Assembly: GCF_007655005.1 (NCBI RefSeq)
Contig: NZ_SZVW01000003.1
Coordinates: forward strand, 426,472-490,471
Direction of reading: 5' to 3'
Length of the DNA stretch: 64,000 nt
Source: Streptomyces tibetensis
GTDB taxonomy: Bacteria > Actinomycetota > Actinomycetes > Streptomycetales > Streptomycetaceae
Position 1 is the first letter of the stretch; the number at the start of each line of letters is the position of its first letter. Below, one piece after another: positions 24,311 through 35,577 of this stretch. The translations under genes and the position numbers were made by a program. A model generated the notes under the pieces. That model worked only from the letters and a program-made list of their open reading frames with translations. It was not told where the DNA came from and searched no databases.

Positions 24311-25192
24311 GTGAGCGAGCACGTCGAGTGGAGTGAGCCGGAGGGCCCGGCCCCGGCGGCCACCGCCGCCGTCACGCCCGCCGACGCCGCCGACGCGGCT
24401 CGGCTCGTCTCGTTCGGCCTGCAGCCCAAGCTGCAGCCCGCCCGCGACCAGGAGTACGCGGACCTGCTGCGCCGCTACCGCGAGGACCCGCCCTTCGCGC
24501 GGCTCGCGGACGCCGTGGCGACCGGGCTCGGGCTGATCGTGCTGGAGGTCTCCCCGCGCGCGGGCATGGCCGTGACCGCCGCCGAGGAGTCGGTGTTCGC
24601 CGTCCGCATGGGCGACTACGCGCGTCGTACGTCCGCCGACGGCGGCGACCGGTTCCTGCACGGGCTCGCCCATCTCGCCGTCGCCGCCATGGCCTTCCCG
24701 CGCCCCGAGGACCTCGCCGACGACGGCTACATCGGCCGGATCACGGTCAACGGCGTCGACGCCTTCGTCCGCCAGGCCTGCCGCCGGCTGGAGGAGCGCG
24801 CCGAGGAGCAGGGCGAGAACACCGACCCGGCGACCGACGCGCCCGGCCTGGAGGCCGCCTGGCGGATCTGGGTACGGCGCAGTGCGACCGGCGCCACCAA
24901 GGACGCCCGCCGCCTGGCCGGTTCGACCACCGGCATCGTCGCCAAGGCCGCCGCGTTCCTCACCGAATCCGGCTTCCTGCAGCGCACCGGCGACGACCAC
25001 GGCGGCACCTACCGCACGACCGCCCGCTACCAGCTCCAGGTCCGCGACATGGCCGGCAGCGCCGCCATGGCCGAGCTGCTGGACCTGGGCGTCGTCCCGG
25101 TCACCGATGGCACGCCGACACTGCTGCCCGCCGAGGAGAGCGACGACCTGGAGCTGGTCGCCGACGCCGGGCTGCCCTTCCACTCCTCCTGA
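24311..25192 (+). CDS. JetB/MksE-like condensin subunit
   Basis: A 293-residue protein, second gene of the cassette. The central and C-terminal parts read as tandem winged helices (VRQACRRLEERAEEQGE; GIVAKAAAFLTESGFLQRTGDDHGGTYRTTARYQLQVRDMA), as in the MukE/MksE/JetB KITE subunits that bind the kleisin. There is no catalytic motif. The GTG at 24311 is supported by AAGGAG nine bases upstream; 35 bases separate its stop from the SMC-like gene, so the two are surely co-transcribed. As for its neighbours, the call rests on gene order, size and domain pattern. Confidence 0.68.
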   Translation: MSEHVEWSEPEGPAPAATAAVTPADAADAARLVSFGLQPKLQPARDQEYADLLRRYREDPPFARLADAVATGLGLIVLEVSPRAGMAVTAAEESVFAVRMGDYARRTSADGGDRFLHGLAHLAVAAMAFPRPEDLADDGYIGRITVNGVDAFVRQACRRLEERAEEQGENTDPATDAPGLEAAWRIWVRRSATGATKDARRLAGSTTGIVAKAAAFLTESGFLQRTGDDHGGTYRTTARYQLQVRDMAGSAAMAELLDLGVVPVTDGTPTLLPAEESDDLELVADAGLPFHSS

Positions 25193-25227
25193 ACTCCCCA
25201 CCTCACGAAGACTTACGAGAGTCCGCC

Positions 25228-28200
25228 ATGTACGAGCTGTCCCGGGTCCGCCTCTACTCGATCGGGCCCGCCGGTGCGCGCTACGCCGACACCGTGCTTG
25301 ACCTGCGCGGTGTGGGCGAGATCGTGCCCGACCCCGCGCCCGCCCAGGCGGAGTTCTTCGAGGAGGAGCCGGTCGGCCCGCCGCGCCGGCCCGCGCCCGC
25401 GGGCGTGCTCTTCCTGGAGAACGGCGGCGGCAAGTCGGTGCTGCTCAAGCTGATCTTCTCCGTGATGCTGCCGGGCCACCGCAACACCCTCGGCGGCGCC
25501 AGCTCCGGCGTGCTGCGCAAGTTCCTGCTCGCCGACGACTGCGGGCACGTCGCGCTGGAGTGGCAGCACGTGCTGACCGGCGAGTGCGTCGTCGTCGGCA
25601 AGGTCAGCGAGTGGCGCGGGCGGCAGGTCTCCAACGACCCGCGGAAGTTCGCCGAGGCCTGGTACTCCTTCCGGCCCGGCCCCGGCCTGAGCCTGGACAA
25701 CCTCCCCGTGGCGGAGGCCACCGCCGTACGGGCCACGGCCGAGGGCCAGTCCGGTGCGCGCGGGCGGCGCCGCACCATGAAGGGATTCCGTGACGCCCTC
25801 ACGGAGGCGGGCAAGAACTACCCGCACCTGGAGGTGCACTGGGAGGAGATCCACGACCGCTGGATCGAGCACCTCGGCGACCTCGGCCTCGACCCCGAAC
25901 TCTTCCGCTACCAGCGCGAGATGAACGCCGACGAAGGTGAGGCGGCCGGTCTCTTCGCCGTCAAGAAGGACGCCGACTTCACCGACCTGCTGCTGCGCGC
26001 CGTCACCGACACCCGCGACACCGACGGGCTCGCCGACCTGGTCAGCGGCTTCGGCAACAAACTGGGCCGGCGCGCCGAGCTGATCGCCGAACGCGACTTC
26101 ACCGCCGGGTCCGTCGACCTCCTCGGACGGATCGTCGAGGCCGCCGAGGCCCGCTCGCGCGCCCGTGACATCCACACCGCGGCCGAGCGCCGGACCCGGA
26201 GCCTGGCCCGCAGGCTGTCCGCACGCGGTGTGCGGGAGCGGGCCCGGGCCGCCGACCTGGCCCAGCGGGTCACCGCCGCCGCGTACGCCGTCACACACGC
26301 CGAGGCGGCCCGCGAGCGCAGCGCGCTGATCTCCGCCGAACTCGCCTACCGGCACGCCTCGCTGGCGCTGGCCGGGGCCGAGAAGTCCGCCGCCGCACAG
26401 AAGCGCGAGCTCGCCGACGCCCGCACCCTGTACGCGGCGTGGCAGGCCGCCGAGGCCGTGCTGCGCCACCGCGCCGCCTCCGATCGCGTCACCCGCGTGG
26501 CCGCCGCGATCCAGGAGGCCGAGCGGGACGCCGCGCCGGCGCTGGCCGCCCGCTCCAAGGCCGCCGTCGACCTCGTACGGGCCCTGCACGCCGCCGCGGA
26601 GAAGGCGGAGAGCCACGCCAACGAGGAGGAGGAGCGCTCCGCCGCCCTCCAGGAGGTCAGCGACGCGGCCTACCGGGACTCCACCGCCGCCGCCACCCAG
26701 GCACAGCGAGCCCGCAGCGAGATCGGGCACCTCAAGCAGCGCCTCGCCGAGGTCGAGCAGGAGACCGCCGAGGCGGTACGGGCCGGCTGGCTCGACGACT
26801 CCGCGCCCGACGCCGACCCGGCCCGCGCGGCCCTGGCCGCCAGCGACGCCGAGAAGACCGCCGTCGCAGCCTGGGACGCGGCCCGTGAGGCGTCCCGCCG
26901 GGCCACGGAGCAGGCGCGCGAAGCCGCCGCCACCGAGAGCCGCGCCGAACTCACCGCGGCCCGTGCCGCCGACGCGGCCACGGCGGCGGAGCGGTCCTAC
27001 GAGGCTGAGCGCCGCACCGCCGAGGCGCTGGCGGGGGAGGAGCGGCTGGCGGAGCTGCTCAGCCTCACCCCGCAGACCCGCCCGGGCATCCCGCAGCCCC
27101 GGCACGGCACGGACGGCGAGCCGGCCACGCAGCAGGCCACCGGCGAGCAGGGGCTCACTCCCGAGGAACTCGACCGCTTCGCCGACGACCTGCGCGACCT
27201 GCTCGACAACGCCGTCTCCTCCGCCGAGCGGCAGCTGTTCGACCTGCGTACGGCCGCCGCCGACGACTCCCGGATCCTCGGCGCGCTCGGCGACGGCGGG
27301 CTGCTGCCGCCCGGCCCCGACGTGCTCGCCACGGTCGAGTTCCTCGGCGAGCACGGCATCCCCGCGCTGCCCGGCTGGCGCTATCTCGCCCAGGCCGTCG
27401 ACCCGGCCGACCACGCACGCGTGCTGGCCGCCCGGCCCGAACTCGTCGACGGGGTGATCATCACCGACCCGGACTCCCACGCCCGCGCCCGGGAAGCCCT
27501 GGGTGACGCGGCACTGCTGCCCCGCTCCGCCGTGGCGGTCGGCACCGCCGCTGCCCTGCTCGCCCCGACCCCGGCCCCGGACACCGACAGCGGCGACGTG
27601 TTCCTCGTGCCGCCGAACCCGGCCATGCACGACGAGCACGCCGCCGACGAGGAGCGGCAGGCCCTGCGCGCCCGGGCCGCCGAGCGGGACGAGGAGATCC
27701 GCACGCTCGCCGCCCGGCTCGGCAAGGACCGCGAACTGGCCGCCCGGCTCGCTTCCTGGCGTACCGGCTGCCCCGCCGGCCGGCTGACCGAACTGGCCCG
27801 GGCCGCCCATGACACCCAGGAGTTCGCCGAGGAGTCGGAGGCCGAACTGGCCGAGGCCCGGACCCTGCGGGCCGAGGCCGACGAGGTCGCCACCGAGGCC
27901 GCGCGCGTCCGCGACGAGCGGCAGGAGGCCGCCCAGAAGGCCCGCCGCTCCGCCGACGCCCTCGCCGGGCTCGCCTTCCGGCTGCGCGAGCGGGCCGGCT
28001 GGCAGGTCAAGCTGCGCGAACTGGCCGACGAGGCAGCCGAGTCCGAGGCGAGCGCCCAGTCCTGCCTGGAGCGGGCCCGGGCCGCCGACGAGGACCGGCG
28101 TGCCGCCCAGCGCGCCGCCGACGACACCCGCCGCACCGCCCGCGCGTTGCGCGCCGAGCGCTCCGAGATCGCCGGCGCCCCCGACGACGTGCCCGAGGAC

Positions 28201-29868
28201 GAGGACCAGGCCCCCAAGGCCTCCCTGCCCGCCCTGCGCGAGGCCTACCGGGCCGCGTCCCAGCTGTACGAGAAGGTCGGCGTCGGCGCCGACCTGCGCG
28301 CCGAGCAGGCCCGCGCGGAGAGCGACGAGAGCGCGGCCCGCGCGGAACTGGACCGGCTGAGCAACAAGGTCCGTACGCGCGCGGAGCAGCTCCTCGAATC
28401 ACCCGACGGCTCCGACGGCCCCAGCCGCCAGGCCGCCGCCGCCCGCGCCGAGGAGCTGGTGCAGCTCCTGGAGACCCGGATGTCGACCGCGAGCGAGCAG
28501 CTCGGGCGGCTGCGCGGCGAGGCCGAACGCCTCGCCCCCGCAGACGACGGCGAGACGCACACCGACTTGCCCGAGGAGCTCCAGCCGCGCGACGCCGAGC
28601 ACGCGCAGACCCTGCTGCGCACCGCCACGGCCGAACTCGCCTCCCACACCGAGTCGCTGGACCAGGCCCGCGAGGCGCACGCCGAGCTCCTCGACGCCCA
28701 CCGCGCCGCCGAGGACGCGGCGAGCGGCTTCGACGAGATCGCCGCCATGCTGCGCGACCTGCTGCGCGAGCACTCCACGGACGAGGAGCACGAAGAGCCC
28801 GAGCCCTACGCCGGCAGCCCGGAGGAGGCCCGGCAGGCGGCCGCCGAGGCCAGGCGTTCTCTGCGCGGCTGCGCCGCCGACCTGTCCGCCGCCGAGGCCG
28901 CCGTCCGCGAGGCGAGCGACATCCTCGTCCGGCACGCCAACTCCACGCGCTACGAGCAGGTCCGCACCCCGGCCCGCCAGCAGATCCGCGAACTGCCCGC
29001 CTCAGCGCTGCCCGAGCACGCCCAGAAGTGGGCGGACGCCTTCGCACCCCGCCTGCGTGTCCTGACCGACGAACTGGAGCAGCTGGAACGCAACCGCGAC
29101 TCGATCGTGGACCGCCTGCGCGGCCTGGTCGAGTCCGCCCTGGCCACCCTGCGCTCCGCCCAGCGGCTCTCCCGGCTGCCCGAGGGCCTCGGCGAATGGT
29201 CCGGGCAGGAGTTCCTCCGCATCCGCTTCGAGGAACCCGACCAGGCCACCCTCACCGAGCGGCTCGGCGAGGTCATCGACGAGGCGACCCGTGCCGCGGT
29301 CAAGAAGAACTCCGACCTGCGCCGCGACGGCATGTCCCTGCTGCTGCGGGGCGTCGCCGCCGCTCTCCAGCCCAAGGGCGTCGCCGTCGAGATCCTCAAG
29401 CCGGACGCCGTGCTGCGCGCCGAGCGCGTCCCCGTCGGGCAGATGGGCGACGTCTTCTCCGGCGGGCAGCTCCTCACCGCCGCCATCGCCCTCTACTGCA
29501 CGATGGCCGCCCTGCGCTCCAACGACCGGGGCCGCGACAAGCACCGGCACGCCGGCACGCTCTTCCTCGACAACCCCATCGGCCGCGCCAACGCCACGTA
29601 CCTGCTGGAACTCCAGCGGGCGGTGTCGGACGCCCTGGGCGTGCAGCTCCTCTACACCACGGGCCTGTTCGACACCACCGCGCTGGCCGAGTTCCCGCTG
29701 GTCATCCGCATGCGCAACGACGCCGACCTGAGGGCCGGCCTCAAGTACATCAGCGTCGAGGAACACCTCCGCCCGGGCCTGCCGCAGCAGCCCCAGGCGG
29801 GGGAGGCGGTCCACAGCGAGATCACGGCGACCAGGATGTACAAACGCCCGTCGTCCGCAACGCCCTAG
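25228..29868 (+). CDS. Giant SMC-like ATPase, JetC/MksB-like
   Basis: A 1546-residue SMC-type protein, third gene of the cassette. Walker A is LENGGGKS at residues 63-70; FSGGQ at 1410-1414 is the ABC signature; Walker B is GTLFLDNP with D1448 followed by N1449, where the catalytic Glu is normally found. Two long Ala/Arg/Glu coiled coils (about 270-670 and 840-1290) flank a globular, hinge-like region at about 680-800 (ILGALGDGGLLPPGPDV...). It is larger than typical JetC or MukB-type proteins (about 1100-1480 residues). Wadjet-type complexes extrude plasmid DNA loops and cut them with JetD. No JetD-type gene follows: the next gene is a convergent permease 31 bases away. The ATG at 25228 is preceded by ACGAGAG. 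Confidence 0.75.
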   Translation: MYELSRVRLYSIGPAGARYADTVLDLRGVGEIVPDPAPAQAEFFEEEPVGPPRRPAPAGVLFLENGGGKSVLLKLIFSVMLPGHRNTLGGASSGVLRKFLLADDCGHVALEWQHVLTGECVVVGKVSEWRGRQVSNDPRKFAEAWYSFRPGPGLSLDNLPVAEATAVRATAEGQSGARGRRRTMKGFRDALTEAGKNYPHLEVHWEEIHDRWIEHLGDLGLDPELFRYQREMNADEGEAAGLFAVKKDADFTDLLLRAVTDTRDTDGLADLVSGFGNKLGRRAELIAERDFTAGSVDLLGRIVEAAEARSRARDIHTAAERRTRSLARRLSARGVRERARAADLAQRVTAAAYAVTHAEAARERSALISAELAYRHASLALAGAEKSAAAQKRELADARTLYAAWQAAEAVLRHRAASDRVTRVAAAIQEAERDAAPALAARSKAAVDLVRALHAAAEKAESHANEEEERSAALQEVSDAAYRDSTAAATQAQRARSEIGHLKQRLAEVEQETAEAVRAGWLDDSAPDADPARAALAASDAEKTAVAAWDAAREASRRATEQAREAAATESRAELTAARAADAATAAERSYEAERRTAEALAGEERLAELLSLTPQTRPGIPQPRHGTDGEPATQQATGEQGLTPEELDRFADDLRDLLDNAVSSAERQLFDLRTAAADDSRILGALGDGGLLPPGPDVLATVEFLGEHGIPALPGWRYLAQAVDPADHARVLAARPELVDGVIITDPDSHARAREALGDAALLPRSAVAVGTAAALLAPTPAPDTDSGDVFLVPPNPAMHDEHAADEERQALRARAAERDEEIRTLAARLGKDRELAARLASWRTGCPAGRLTELARAAHDTQEFAEESEAELAEARTLRAEADEVATEAARVRDERQEAAQKARRSADALAGLAFRLRERAGWQVKLRELADEAAESEASAQSCLERARAADEDRRAAQRAADDTRRTARALRAERSEIAGAPDDVPEDEDQAPKASLPALREAYRAASQLYEKVGVGADLRAEQARAESDESAARAELDRLSNKVRTRAEQLLESPDGSDGPSRQAAAARAEELVQLLETRMSTASEQLGRLRGEAERLAPADDGETHTDLPEELQPRDAEHAQTLLRTATAELASHTESLDQAREAHAELLDAHRAAEDAASGFDEIAAMLRDLLREHSTDEEHEEPEPYAGSPEEARQAAAEARRSLRGCAADLSAAEAAVREASDILVRHANSTRYEQVRTPARQQIRELPASALPEHAQKWADAFAPRLRVLTDELEQLERNRDSIVDRLRGLVESALATLRSAQRLSRLPEGLGEWSGQEFLRIRFEEPDQATLTERLGEVIDEATRAAVKKNSDLRRDGMSLLLRGVAAALQPKGVAVEILKPDAVLRAERVPVGQMGDVFSGGQLLTAAIALYCTMAALRSNDRGRDKHRHAGTLFLDNPIGRANATYLLELQRAVSDALGVQLLYTTGLFDTTALAEFPLVIRMRNDADLRAGLKYISVEEHLRPGLPQQPQAGEAVHSEITATRMYKRPSSATP

Positions 29869-29898
29869 GAGCGCGGGGAACTGCGCGACCAGCCGGCC
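29868..29898 (+). repeat. Streptomyces dispersed intergenic repeat (copy 2)
   Basis: Contains GCGCGGGGAACTGCGCG at 29871-29887, identical over 17 bases to copy 1 but in the other orientation. It fills the whole gap between the SMC-like gene and the convergent permease gene and may act as the terminator through its GCGC arms. Confidence 0.8.
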
Positions 29899-29899
29899 T

Positions 29900-31462
29900 T
29901 CAGTCGGCCGTCGGGGCGGCGGCTGGAGCGGTCGCCGAGGCCTCGGAACGGTGCTCGGCGAGCACCCCGGTCCGGTGCCGCTGGACGAACCAGTAGTAGG
30001 CGAAACCGCCGCCCGCGATGACGGCGACGAACAGCACCGCGCCCCAGCGCAGGTACCAGTGGTAGGGAGCCGCGGCGTTGTAGACCGCGGCCCGCGGCCA
30101 GATCAGGTTGAGGGTCATGGCCGCGCCCCACAGGACCGCGAGGATGTTGACCGGCAGGCCCCAGCGGCCCAGCGAGAACCGGCCCTCACCCGCCGGCTGC
30201 CACGTTCCGCGCAGCCGTGCGACCAGCAGCGGCACCGTGACCCCCAGGTAGGCGAGGTAGATCATGATGATGCCGATGCTGGTGACGACGGTGAAGATCT
30301 GCGGCTGGCGGATGTTGACCACCAGGATCGCCAGCGCCAGGATCCCGATGATCACGGTCGGCAGGACCGGCGTCTGGAACCGCGGGTGACACCTGGCCAG
30401 CTTCGAGGACGCCGGCAGGTTGTTGTCGCGGGCCATCGCGAACGCCAGCCGGACCGCCGCCGTGTGGACCGCCAGGGCGCACACAGTCACCGCGATGAGC
30501 ACGCACCACAGCATCGCCTTGCCGGCCGTCGGGCCGAGCACGTCCAGCACGATGTACTGCAGGCCGTCCGTGGACAGCTTGTCGCCCTTCAGGCTGGACA
30601 CGCTCATCAGCGCGAGCAGCAGGATGAGGCCGCCGAGCACGAAGGACGCGACGATCGCCCGGATGATCGCGCGCGGCGCGTTCCGGGTCGGGTCCAGGGA
30701 CTCCTCACCGAGCGAGGCGGCCGTGTCGAAGCCGTACATGACGTACGCCGAGGCCAGCGAGGCCACCAGGAAGGCACCCAGGTAGCCGTTTCCGTAGCCC
30801 GCGCCGGTGCCGTGCGTCTCCATGACGACCTGCGGACCGCGCGTGATGTGGACCGCGAACAGGATGATCAGTACGACGGTGGCGATCAACTCGATGAACA
30901 CGCCCGCCGTGTTGATCCGTGCCATCAACTTGACGCCGAAGGCGTTCACGAGAGTCGTGAACAGGATCAACACCGCGGCCAGGATGACCGCGTTGGTCGC
31001 CACGTCGTACGTACCGGTGCCGTCCCCCACGAACTGGAAGAACGACGAGATCTGCGGCAGCGTCAACTGGTAGGCCAGCGCGACGGCCGAAATGGAGACG
31101 ATCGAGGCGATCAGCATCATCCAGCCGGCGAGCCAGCCCAGATGCGGATTGCCTATCTTCTTCGACCAGTTGTAGACGGAGCCCGCCACGGGATAGCGGG
31201 CGGCGAGCTCAGCGAAACACAGGGCCACCATGAACTGGCCGACGAAGACCATCGGCCACGACCACCAGTAGGCGGGGCCGCCGCTGCCGTAGCCGAAGTA
31301 GAACAGCTGGAAGGTGCCGGTCAATATCGAGATGTAGCTGATCCCCGCGGCGAAGGTGTGGAAGTTGCCGAGGGTGCGCTTGAGCTCGGGTCTGTAGCCG
31401 AACTCGGTGAGTTCGGCGTCGTCCCGGCCGTGTGGGTCGGTCGACTCTGCGGTTGCTCTCAT
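29900..31462 (-). CDS. APC-family amino acid/amine permease
   Basis: A 520-residue, 12-segment permease of the amino acid-polyamine-organocation superfamily. Near the N-terminus FGYRPELKRTLGNFHTFAAGISYISILTG is followed by CFAELAARYPVAGSVYNWSKKIGNP; TM8 carries YGFDTAASLGEESLDPTRNAPRAI. Its position at the edge of a betaine/choline-type catabolic cluster suggests a quaternary amine or amino acid substrate, but this is inference. The ATG at 31462 (MRATAESTDP) has GAGG upstream; a longer frame to 31621 runs over the dehydrogenase remnant and is rejected. Confidence 0.88.
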   Translation of the reverse strand: MRATAESTDPHGRDDAELTEFGYRPELKRTLGNFHTFAAGISYISILTGTFQLFYFGYGSGGPAYWWSWPMVFVGQFMVALCFAELAARYPVAGSVYNWSKKIGNPHLGWLAGWMMLIASIVSISAVALAYQLTLPQISSFFQFVGDGTGTYDVATNAVILAAVLILFTTLVNAFGVKLMARINTAGVFIELIATVVLIILFAVHITRGPQVVMETHGTGAGYGNGYLGAFLVASLASAYVMYGFDTAASLGEESLDPTRNAPRAIIRAIVASFVLGGLILLLALMSVSSLKGDKLSTDGLQYIVLDVLGPTAGKAMLWCVLIAVTVCALAVHTAAVRLAFAMARDNNLPASSKLARCHPRFQTPVLPTVIIGILALAILVVNIRQPQIFTVVTSIGIIMIYLAYLGVTVPLLVARLRGTWQPAGEGRFSLGRWGLPVNILAVLWGAAMTLNLIWPRAAVYNAAAPYHWYLRWGAVLFVAVIAGGGFAYYWFVQRHRTGVLAEHRSEASATAPAAAPTAD

Positions 31463-31499
31463 GGGCGGTACCTCAATGGGGGTCTCAGGGTCGGTTCGA

Positions 31500-31814
31500 T
31501 CAGTCGAACCAACCCTGAGGGTTGGGGCGGGTGTTGCGCCAGAGGTGTTTCGTCTCGCGATACTCGGTGAGCCCCGCGGGCCCGAGTTCGTCCGAAGCCG
31601 GACTGCTTGAAACCGTCCCATTCCGCCGCCTGTGGGACATGAGGGTGGCAGTCGTCGATCCAGACCGTGCCGAGCCGCAGCTGAACAAGACCAGACCGAT
31701 CAGCCGCCCGAAGCAGCGGAAGGAGTGCGCGATGTCGTCGATGTCGTAGGCGCTCTCCACCAGCCGCTCGCCCGTGTGCCCCGCCACTCACCGTCGATGA
31801 ACAGGTCCGGCATG
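31500..31814 (-). pseudogene. Betaine-aldehyde dehydrogenase remnant
   Basis: About 315 bases remain of a dehydrogenase that is normally about 1.5 kb. Three pieces are recognisable, each in a different frame: the N-terminus MPDLFIDGEWR starting at 31814, an internal piece GERLVESAYDIDDIAHSFRCFGR, and the C-terminus beginning VWIDDCHPHVPQAAEWDGFKQSGFGR and ending LGPAGLTEYRETKHLWRNT then PQGWFD. These correspond to the start, an early internal segment and the last ~70 residues of betaine-aldehyde dehydrogenases. At least two internal deletions plus frameshifts occurred, and the active-site Cys region is gone. Its start overlaps the 3' end of the Rieske oxygenase gene, as expected for a formerly coupled operon. 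Confidence 0.88.
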
Positions 31815-32936
31815 GGCGCCTCCCAGCCGCTCCACGAGCCATTCGTGGAAGATCCGGATGTGGTGCTCGGTGGGGACCAGCACACCGCCCTTGCGGTAGG
31901 CACGGGAAGCCATCGCCGGCTGCGTCCGTTCACAGGCCTCGAAGTCCTGGACGTTCACCCGGTGGAAGAGCTCCACGGACTTCGACACGTCCGCCCCGGA
32001 CTCCACCACCTCCGGCGCGTACAGCCAGTCGCACTCGACGACCGTGCGGTCCTCGGCGAGCGGGAACATGCGGTGCAGGATGACGTGGTCCGGGACGAGG
32101 TTGACGAAGACGGTCGGCTTGACCGTGATGGCGTAGTAGCGGCGGTCCTGGTCGGTGCTCACCTCGGGCAGCCTGCCGAAACCCTCGCTGCCGTCGACCG
32201 TGAAACCCTTGACGTCGTCGCCGAACTCCGCGCCGTGGCCCACGTAGTACTGGGCGGCGTATCCGTCCGCGAACTCCGGCAGCACCTCGGTCAGTTCGGG
32301 GTGGATCGTCGCGCAGTGGTAGCACTCCATGAAGTTCTCGACGATCAGTTTCCAGTTCGCCCTCACGTCGTAGGTGATGCGTTTGCCCAGCGCGAGGTTC
32401 TCCGTGCCGTAATGATCGATCGCGGCGACGTCGCCGAGCCGCTCGACTGCCGCCTGCAGGACCGTCTCCTCGAAGGAGGGCGGTTCGTCGGCCAGGCACA
32501 CCCAGACGTAGCCGAGCCACTCGCGCAGGGCCACCTGGATCAACCCGTACGCGACGCGGTCCACGTCCGGCATCTTGATCAAGTTGGGCGCGGCGATCAA
32601 CCTCCCGTCGAGGTCGTACGTCCACGCGTGGTACGGGCACTGGAGCGTGCGGCGGATCTCGCCCGACTCCTCCGTGCACAGACGCGCCCCGCGGTGCCGG
32701 CACACATTGAGGAAGGCGCGCAGGTCGCCTTTGCGGGTACGGGTGATGATGACGTTCTCGCGGCCGACCTGGACGGTGCGGAAGGCGCCCGGGCGGTCGA
32801 GGTCGGCGCTGCGGACGGCGCAGAACCACATCGACTCGAAGACGCGTTCCTGCTCCTGCCGGAAGACCTCCGGGTCGGTGTAGTAGTGCCCGGGGAGGGT
32901 GGCGATCAGGCTCGGGGTGATCGGGGTGGTCGTCAC
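31788..32936 (-). CDS. Rieske oxygenase (glycine betaine / quaternary amine demethylase type)
   Basis: A 382-residue Rieske non-heme iron oxygenase large subunit. The Rieske centre is NVCRHRGARLC followed by CPYHAWTYDLDG, and the mononuclear iron site is ENFMECYHCATIHPEL. The gene neighbourhood (dimethylglycine-type dehydrogenase, formaldehyde dehydrogenase, betaine-aldehyde dehydrogenase remnant) points to N-demethylation of glycine betaine to dimethylglycine and formaldehyde, as done by GbcA, but choline- or carnitine-type relatives cannot be excluded. Its last codons run into the pseudogene, so the C-terminal GPVHRR may be acquired read-through. Electrons may come from the Rieske ferredoxin and reductase near 38-39.7 kb. 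Confidence 0.85.
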   Translation of the reverse strand: MTTTPITPSLIATLPGHYYTDPEVFRQEQERVFESMWFCAVRSADLDRPGAFRTVQVGRENVIITRTRKGDLRAFLNVCRHRGARLCTEESGEIRRTLQCPYHAWTYDLDGRLIAAPNLIKMPDVDRVAYGLIQVALREWLGYVWVCLADEPPSFEETVLQAAVERLGDVAAIDHYGTENLALGKRITYDVRANWKLIVENFMECYHCATIHPELTEVLPEFADGYAAQYYVGHGAEFGDDVKGFTVDGSEGFGRLPEVSTDQDRRYYAITVKPTVFVNLVPDHVILHRMFPLAEDRTVVECDWLYAPEVVESGADVSKSVELFHRVNVQDFEACERTQPAMASRAYRKGGVLVPTEHHIRIFHEWLVERLGGAHAGPVHRR

Positions 32937-32970
32937 GTGCGTGCTCCTCAGAGAGGTTAAGGCAGGTCCC

Positions 32971-35508
<2,538 letters not shown>

Positions 35509-35577
35509 CTACGAGGTATGAAGGCGGCTTTCCGAGGGGGGCTCGGCTTCTGCGGACTCAGGGCGCCGTGCGGGAGC

